DNA from: Trichoderma breve
Lineage: Eukaryota > Ascomycota > Sordariomycetes > Hypocreales > Hypocreaceae
Direction: 5' to 3'
DNA length: 64,000 bases
NCBI RefSeq assembly: GCF_028502605.1
Contig: NC_079233.1
Coordinates: 6,386,001 to 6,450,000, forward strand
Shown here: positions 57,864-64,000 of the stretch, piece by piece
Numbering within the stretch: the stretch's first letter is position 1
Layout: each line of letters begins with the position of its first letter
The notes under the pieces: model-generated
Databases searched by the model: none
What the model was told of the DNA's origin: nothing
The model's input: the letters and a program-made list of their open reading frames with translations, nothing else
Position numbers and translations under genes: made by a program

Positions 57864-59003
57864 ACAATGAACAACATACCAGTTTACGGTTCTGTTGGTT
57901 ACTCAAAAAAACTAGAAATAAGTTCTTCATATGAATATGTTTGATACCTCTGGAGAGCGCAACCTTTGATAGACAGTTCATAGGTTAACTAAAGTCGAAG
58001 TGTCGCCCTATCCCTCGGAGTCGTCCGACGGCTGTACCAACAAAGTAGGATGGAAGAGACATGAATTCAAATCAACATCGCCATATTCTATCCACAACTT
58101 GAACTGGCTCATACTGGGAGTCAGTTTCTTATCGTGGATCAAGATGGCACGATGCAATGGGGGAGGTAATGCGAAGGACAGAAGCCATTGGTCCTTTTGG
58201 ATAGTTAACTAAACAACTCAACAGGCGTAAACGGGCCAACAATGAGCCTTTTATTGGTTGACTTGGGCGAATTGGTTATAAATATGTTCTCATGACTCAG
58301 CGATCAGAAGCAACCAAGCAGGCTTCACCCCAATACACTATCACCATGACAGTGTTCATGTAATCAACGGCAGACTGTGTACGCCGCTTGAAGAGCAGGG
58401 GTCGGCCGACGCTATCTAAGCCTAGCTTCCGCTCCGCATCTACCATTTTGCCCGTGCGCTGACAGGGGTCGGCCGACGCTTGCGCATGGGGCGAGCCAAT
58501 AAAGCTCTAACCTCGATTCAATATTCCAAAGAGTTAATGAAGATGATCGATTCTTCAGTTTCTTTGAAACCAACAAGTAATTAAGCTTGAACCTGTTACA
58601 ATTCATACTGGGTAAGCAGCTTCTTTTAGACAAGTCTGATATAAAAAGCTCCACTTCACTTTAACTGCCGATAACTAACACTGTCTGGATTGCTAGGGCG
58701 AACTTGAAGCTGGAAGATTCAGTCTAAATGTGGAAGAGGCAGTTAATTAATCTTCATTAATAATAGAGAGAGCCTCTTTGTCATCTCAAACTGTTCTTGA
58801 ATTCTTCGAGACTTTCGGCAATGGTGTAAATATCCACTCGGATTTATGATTCCAACACATCTCGCCTCTTCTGCGGATATAAATACTACTCGACGACCGC
58901 CAATGCATGTCATTCCACTCCATCAGCGATAACATAAGAGAACTCAAACAGACAAAGTCACCTTACTATTCTCAAACATCTCTATACTTCATCATCTATT
59001 ACA
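57864..59003. other. Upstream region of the MDR oxidoreductase gene
   Basis: 1.1 kb without a supported gene. It contains two identical 18-bp copies of CAGGGGTCGGCCGACGCT (58396-58413, 58463-58480) and a TATAAATA box (58878-58885) about 120 bp before the ATG. Confidence 0.6.
58396..58480 (+). promoter_or_regulatory. Pair of identical 18-bp GGGTCGGCCG boxes
   Basis: CAGGGGTCGGCCGACGCT occurs exactly at 58396-58413 and 58463-58480, 67 bp apart and about 525-610 bp upstream of the MDR start. Each copy contains the palindrome GTCGGCCGAC. The duplicated arrangement is typical of activator sites. Confidence 0.7.
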
Positions 59004-60112
59004 ATGTCTCTCCCTACCACTTCACGAGCTTGGTCCGTCCGCGAGATCATCAACGACACTTTCGATGGCCTTGTTCTGGAAAACAATGTTGCTCTTCCCA
59101 AGCTTGGCGAGCGTGATGTGTTGATTCAGGTTGAAGCTGTCTCCCTCAACTACAGAGATCTGGCCATCCCAAGGGTAAGTAGACATACAACCCCTTAGCA
59201 TCATCTACGAGCTAACTCCTTTACAAGGGGCTCTACCCATTTCCCATGAAGACGCCTGTTGTTCCTGGCTCCGACAGTGCCGGTATTGTTCTTGCCGTTG
59301 GACCCAAGGTTACCAGAGTATCAAAGGGTGACCGAGTATGCACTCTCTTCAACGAGCACCACCAGACGAGCCCGATCACTCCCGAGGCTGTTGGAAGTGG
59401 CCTCGGTGGTGCAGTTGATGGCACGCTGCGCAACTACGGCGTCTTTGGCGAGCACTGCCTTGTCAAGGCCCCATCATCTCTCAATGCCGTTGAAGCTAGC
59501 ACTCTGACATGCGCTCCCCTTACCGCATGGAACGCCCTGTACGGACTGCAGTCAAAGGCTATCAAGGCCGGCGATTGGGTCTTGACGCAGGGTACTGGTG
59601 GCGTTAGCCTTGCAGCTATTCAGTTTGCCGTTGCTGCCGGCGCAACTGTCGTCTCTACAACCTCCACAAGCGACAAGGCCGACGCCTTGAAGAAGCTGGG
59701 AGCTTCCCACGTTATCAACTACAAGGAGACCCCCAACTGGGGCGAGGCTGCCCGAGCCTTGACTCCCGGGGGCCTGGGATTTGACCACATTCTTGAAATT
59801 GGCGGTGCCGCAAGCATCGCGCAGTCACTCAAGGCCATTAAGCTGGAGGGTGTCATTACCATCATTGGTTTCCTCACTTCGTCCGACAAGCAGCCTCCTC
59901 TGATGGACGCTCTCAACCACCTCTGCATTGTCCGTGGTATCTTTGTCGGTTCTCGACAGCAGTTTGAGGAGATGAACCGAGCGATTGACTCTGCAAAGAT
60001 TCGTCCCGTGGTCGACTCTAACCTCTTTTCTTTTGAGGACATCAAGAAGGCGTACCAGTACCAGTGGGAGGCCAAGCACTTTGGAAAAGTTGTTATCCAG
60101 ATTGGAAACTAA
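59004..60112 (+). CDS. MDR-superfamily oxidoreductase without zinc ligands
   Basis: Model join(59004..59174, 59228..60112), 351 aa. Medium-chain dehydrogenase/reductases reduce or oxidise alcohols, quinones or enones with NAD(P)H. The N-terminal GroES-like fold shows GERDVLIQVEAVSLNYRDLAIPR, in which Asn-Tyr-Arg replaces the catalytic Cys of zinc alcohol dehydrogenases, and PVVPGSDSAGIV replaces the GHE zinc motif. No four-Cys structural zinc lobe is present. The Rossmann fold has LTQGTGGVSLAAIQFA (GTGGVS at 179-184), then VVSTTSTSDKADALKKLGASHVINY. This is closest to the fungal zinc-type alcohol dehydrogenase-like group, a sister of quinone oxidoreductase. The TATAAATA box and paired GGGTCGGCCG boxes lie upstream. 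The substrate is unknown. Confidence 0.9.
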
Positions 60113-60871
60113 AATAACCATGTAGAGCCATGTTTTTTTAGTTCGAGTTTGCGCTATTTAGCAAAATACCACTTTTATGCTGACATATTTCAACGCGATG
60201 TCTCTTTAGCTGGTGGTGATATATGTTGGTTATGATGTCTTGTAATCATGCCTTGGCGGCCGTTTTGCGTAGCTGAAAGACAGAAATTATACATGACATA
60301 GGACAATAAAGGCATAAATTTCTTATTGTATAATATCAAGCCGCTTTAACTACTTCTGAATCTCAGCTACTTGCAGTGACAATATGACGCCTAGCCACTT
60401 CTTTGAGCTACTGCTGACAGCGTCTTCTCCATCGGATATCGGTAACCTAATTGAACAAGGGTCGGCCGTCCCTAGCTAATTTGTTTGACATGCGGGGAGT
60501 ATCATCTACTAAATCGGAGTACTTCGGAGTAGTCTGGAGTACTCCAAGCTTATAAATGCAAGAGCCGGCCTGGTCTAAGCCTTGTAGACCCCTCTACGGT
60601 AGCTTTATAGTTCAAGAATATTTCCAGGTTGGTTTACATCTACCTACGTCGTTCATTTGGTTGTGGGTCGACTGGAAACTGTCCACACCAATACGGCAAG
60701 CTTTCCGAACAGCAAAATGTCTAGTCATCTGGGCGTATGCGACCAGAAGGGCGTGGCGTTTACGAGCCAGAGCCCTCAAAAATAGGTACGAATTAATATA
60801 AAAGCTCCGAATCCCGTCGCCTATACGCCAGATTGAACTTATTACATTCAATTCTGATTATAAAAATCAAC
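60113..60871. promoter_or_regulatory. Upstream region of the TPR gene with GGGTCGGCCG box and TATA
   Basis: A GGGTCGGCCGTCCC box lies at 60459-60472. A short set of CGGAGTACT-type repeats follows (about 60515-60545). A TATAAAAG box at 60797-60804 is 68 bp before the ATG. No gene is seen. Confidence 0.6.
60456..60472 (+). promoter_or_regulatory. GGGTCGGCCG box upstream of the TPR gene
   Basis: CAAGGGTCGGCCGTCCC shares the ten-base core with the sites at 56174-56186 and 58396-58480. It lies about 400 bp upstream of the TPR gene and 345 bp after the MDR stop codon. Confidence 0.55.
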
Positions 60872-62629
60872 ATGTCAGAGGAAAAGGCCCATACGATGGA
60901 CAAGCAGCTGCTTACCCTCGAGGATGATGGCTACTTCAATCTCGGAACCTATCATCGTCCTATCACGACCAAAAGCCCCAATGCTCAGCGGTGGTTTAAT
61001 CGAGGACTCATCTGGGCCTATGGCTTCAATACCCAAGAGGCGTCCAACTGCTTCGAGAAAGTCATCACAGCAGACCCAGACTGCGCAATGGGATACTGGG
61101 GGCTGGCATATACCCGCGGGCCGTATTATAACAAGGCGTGGCGTCTATTTGATCCCAAAGATCTCAATATGGCTCTTGAAGCTACTTACAGCGCGTCACG
61201 TCAAGCATTGAATCTTATCAGAAATGCCAGTCCAGTCGAGCAAGCTCTTATCCACGCCATTGTCGCCCGATATCCCCAGTCAACTCCGACCGACGACTAC
61301 TCGGTGTGGAATCGTGCGTATGCTGATGCAATGGAAACTGCGTACAAGCAGTTCAGTGACGATTTGGACATTGTTGTTCTTTATGCCGACGCCCTTATGA
61401 ATCTTACTCCCTGGGCTATGTGGGATCCATACAGCGGCAAGCCGGGTCCCAAAGCTCGTACCCTTGATGCTTGTGCAGCTGTCTCGCGAGCATTGACTCA
61501 AAAGGGCGCCGACGAACATCCCGGACTGCTTCATTTACATATCCATCTGATGGAAATGTCACGTACACCCGAAGCTGCCGTTCCTTCAGCTGACCTGCTG
61601 CGTGGCCTCGTGCCAGACAGTGGTCATCTAAATCACATGCCATCGCATATTGATGTTCTTATTGGAGATTACCGAAGTGCCGTTGCTGCCAATACGGCTG
61701 CTGTTAAAGCAGATGCCAAATTTGTGGAAAGGATTGGTGGCATGAATATGTATACGTTCTATCGGGCTCACGATTACCACTCCCTGATATACGCGGCTAT
61801 GATGTGTGGGCAATCGCGAATAGCTCTCGACAATTGCACCCACTTGGAAGAAGCGATACCAGAGAAGCTACTCGTAGTCGAATCTCCACCTATGGCAGAT
61901 TGGTTGGAAGCTTTTTGTGCTGTTCGGCCTCACGTCTTGATCAGATTTGGCCGGTGGGACGATATAATCAATCTCACACTACCAACGAATCAGTCTCTTT
62001 ACTGCGTTACTACCGCCACGATTCATTATGCAAAGGGTGTCGCTTACGCGGCCACAGGGAACGTGACCGAAGCTCTGAAACAACAAACATTCTTCACTGA
62101 AGCTCTATCTCGGGTGCCATCCTCACGAATGGATTACCCAAACAAGTGCGTTGACATTCTGAAAGTCGCCGAGGCAATGCTGGCGGGAGAGATTGAGTAC
62201 CGCCGGGGTAACTATGAAGTCGCCTTTAAGCATTTGCGTCGATCGATTCATCTGGATGACAGACTTCCATACAGCGAGCCATGGGGATGGATGCAACCAG
62301 CCCGTCACGCTTATGCGGCGCTGCTGCTGGAACAAGGCCGTGTGGAAGAGGCCGCTACGGCTTATGCAGAAGATCTCGGCCTCGATGAGTCTTTACCACG
62401 TGGTCACCAGCATCCGAACAATATCTGGGCTTTGCGTGGTTATCACGAGTGCTTGACGTTGCTGGGACGAACGGCAGAGGCCAAGCTGCTCGAGCTTCCG
62501 TTGAAGCTTGCAACATGTTTAGCCGATGTTCCTGTACAGTCTTCCTGTTTTTGCAGAACCAATACTCAAAAGGTTCCTATAGAGAGTGAAAAGTCATGTA
62601 ACATGAGCGATAGCTGTCAATTAAAGTAG
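60872..62629 (+). CDS. Tetratricopeptide-repeat (TPR) protein
   Basis: A single exon of 585 aa from ATG 60872 (MSEEKAHTMDKQLL). The open frame continues upstream, but without an ATG. TPR-like helical pairs are spread through the protein: WFNRGLIWAYGFNTQEASNCFEKVITADPDCAMGYWGLAY (about 42-82), ADLLRGLVPDSGHLNHMPSHIDVLIGDYRSAVAANTAAVKAD (about 240-280), IHYAKGVAYAATGNVTEALKQQ and HAYAALLLEQGRVEEAATAYAEDLGLD. Similar TPR proteins of about 550-600 aa occur in bacteria and fungi with no assigned function. Met/His-rich segments (LLHLHIHLMEMS, HLNHMPSHIDV) could bind metal, but this is speculative. There is no signal peptide or membrane segment. TATA and a GGGTCGGCCG box lie upstream. Confidence 0.85.
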   Translation: MSEEKAHTMDKQLLTLEDDGYFNLGTYHRPITTKSPNAQRWFNRGLIWAYGFNTQEASNCFEKVITADPDCAMGYWGLAYTRGPYYNKAWRLFDPKDLNMALEATYSASRQALNLIRNASPVEQALIHAIVARYPQSTPTDDYSVWNRAYADAMETAYKQFSDDLDIVVLYADALMNLTPWAMWDPYSGKPGPKARTLDACAAVSRALTQKGADEHPGLLHLHIHLMEMSRTPEAAVPSADLLRGLVPDSGHLNHMPSHIDVLIGDYRSAVAANTAAVKADAKFVERIGGMNMYTFYRAHDYHSLIYAAMMCGQSRIALDNCTHLEEAIPEKLLVVESPPMADWLEAFCAVRPHVLIRFGRWDDIINLTLPTNQSLYCVTTATIHYAKGVAYAATGNVTEALKQQTFFTEALSRVPSSRMDYPNKCVDILKVAEAMLAGEIEYRRGNYEVAFKHLRRSIHLDDRLPYSEPWGWMQPARHAYAALLLEQGRVEEAATAYAEDLGLDESLPRGHQHPNNIWALRGYHECLTLLGRTAEAKLLELPLKLATCLADVPVQSSCFCRTNTQKVPIESEKSCNMSDSCQLK

Positions 62630-62776
62630 ACCTTGGGAGTGCTGTGAAAAGGAAGAACTACTAGACAGAAAAGCTTCTCCATTGAACATTGTCACCTGTA
62701 TGAATTCGAATTCTATCCCCACCAGGCTTCGCGTGATTCATTTGCTGTACAAATCATCATATCATAGCTCCTAAAG

Positions 62777-63993
62777 TTACAACTTGGACCGCAGTGAGCT
62801 CAGCCATCCATTTGACTTGTTCACTTTGCGTGCATAGGGATGCTTGAGGCCTGGGACCATCAAGTCCAGGGTACTGGTATTCACAAAGTCTGGATGCGCA
62901 TCTCTCATCAAATCTGTCATACCACATAGGCGCATAGCGGTTTCAATTTCGTCTTTGAGAACTACAGAATTCATTAGTATCATGGCAAACCTACGTCGGG
63001 AGAGGATTGGCAAAACTTACTCCACGCTACACGCTCTACTCCTTCCTGACCGTATCCCAAGGAGTAGAGGAACGGCCTGCCAAGTCCAACGGCAGATGCG
63101 CCTAAGCAAATAGCCTTGACAATATCCGAGCCTCGTCGAAATCCGCCGTCAATCAAAACCTCAAGTTGGCTGAATATCTCTGGACAATTTTTCTGTAATT
63201 CCAGCAAGACGAGGATGGTCGGCGGCGCAGTGTCAACTGCACGACCACCATGGTTACTTATCACGATGCCTTGAACCCCCATTTTCGCAGCCATGATGGC
63301 GTCGGCTGCGGTTTGGACGCCCTTGACGACAATTGGCAACTCAGTGATGCTTCGCAGCCATTTCAAATCGTCCCAGCTAAATGTCGGGTCGATAAACGAC
63401 GAGACTTGACGTGCCATGCCGGCGCCTTTATTGTCACCAACGAACATTTCAGGTGTTAGGCCAATCCCAGCTATCTGCAGCTGCTCCTTTGACTTTACAC
63501 GCTCGTCATCTTCTCTCTTGGGGATGACGGGGACGTCAACTGTCACGAGAATCGCCTTCACTTTGCCAGTAGCCTCGATTGTGCGGACAATAGTTTCGGA
63601 TTTCGATCGGTCTTTGTTAACGTACAGCTGGAAGAGTGCCTGGTGTTTTGTCTCCTGCAGAATTTCTAGGTGGGTGTATGATGATGGTGTCGCGAAGCAA
63701 TGCACAATGCCGGCCTTACCAGCGCCTCGAGCCAAAGTTAGCTCACCCTCAGCACCGCCAGCTCGTGCAGCTCCAGTAGGCGAGATGAAGACGGGTATCT
63801 CAAGGTCGCATCCAAAAAGGCTTGTCCGTGCCGTCACACTGCCCACATCGCGCAGAACTTTGGGGCGCAGCCAGATCTGCCGAAGCATGGAGCTGTTGGC
63901 GTCTCTTGTGATGTTATCATTAGACGCTCCCTTGATGTAGGCCCATGATTTGTCCGACAGCGTTATATGTGCAGCCTTTTCGAAATCGTCCAT
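62777..63993 (-). CDS. FMN-dependent 2-hydroxy-acid oxidase/dehydrogenase (possibly 5'-incomplete)
   Basis: Model complement(62777..62961, 63021..63993), 385 aa from ATG 63993; the window ends 7 bp further, so an upstream exon cannot be excluded. This family (glycolate oxidase, lactate oxidase, the flavin domain of cytochrome b2) oxidises L-2-hydroxy acids. Visible parts are DFEKAAHITLSDKSWAYIKGASND, LRPKVLRDV, SPTGAARAGG (FMN loop), FQLYVNKDRS, VVKGV (Lys224), ISNHGGRAVD (base His248, Arg251), DGGFRRGSDIVKAICLGASAVGLGRPFLY and YGQEGVERVAW-ILKDEIETAMRLCG across the intron (donor GTAAGT at 63020). Length fits the family. It converges with the TPR gene (147 bp gap). Its promoter lies outside the window. 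Confidence 0.9.
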
Positions 63994-64000
63994 GTTGAAA

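Overview
The window looks like nuclear DNA of a filamentous ascomycete, most likely a Sordariomycete of the order Hypocreales and possibly a Trichoderma relative. The evidence is short (about 50-260 bp) GT-AG introns with CTAAC/CTGAC-like branch sites, several Zn2Cys6 regulators, a chitin synthase, a cell-wall-integrity MAP kinase of the Slt2/Mgv1 type, and 2EXR and DUF3455 proteins. The genus is an inference from remembered protein families. All exon boundaries were placed by hand from splice signals and reading frame. In every complete multi-exon model the exon lengths sum to a whole number of codons.

Region 1 (1-19.2 kb) is mostly conserved housekeeping: the 3' end of an unidentified gene; NHP2 (H/ACA snoRNP); QCR8 (complex III) divergent from PHB1 (prohibitin); a Rex3-type exonuclease; an Lpl1/Rog1-type lipase; a PRELI/Ups mitochondrial lipid-transfer protein; a low-molecular-weight tyrosine phosphatase; the Slt2-type MAP kinase; and a secreted DUF3455 protein.

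Region 2 (19.2-31 kb) is sparser: a 3.3 kb stretch without a gene, a single-pass membrane protein with internal repeats, dynactin p25, a 2EXR-domain protein, and a dienelactone-hydrolase-like enzyme with a cysteine at the nucleophile position.

Region 3 (31-41 kb) is accessory: a short-chain dehydrogenase divergent from a Zn2Cys6 regulator, a regulator-like protein with no recognisable zinc cluster, and an amidase whose reading frame needs an 8-nt micro-exon. Region 4 (41-54 kb) has two large gene-poor stretches around a Dip5-like amino-acid permease and a class I/II chitin synthase.

Region 5 (54-64 kb) is the most interesting part. It holds a Zn2Cys6 activator, a GFA/CENP-V small zinc enzyme, a zinc-less MDR oxidoreductase, a TPR protein and an FMN-dependent 2-hydroxy-acid oxidase that runs to the window edge. 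A GGGTCGGCCG motif (an inverted CGG/CCG pair, the kind of site Zn2Cys6 proteins bind) occurs four times here: once beside the regulator's own TATA, twice upstream of the MDR gene and once upstream of the TPR gene. I saw no other copy in the window. This suggests an undescribed, self-regulated catabolic or detoxification cluster. No confident tRNA, rRNA, CRISPR or intact transposon was seen.
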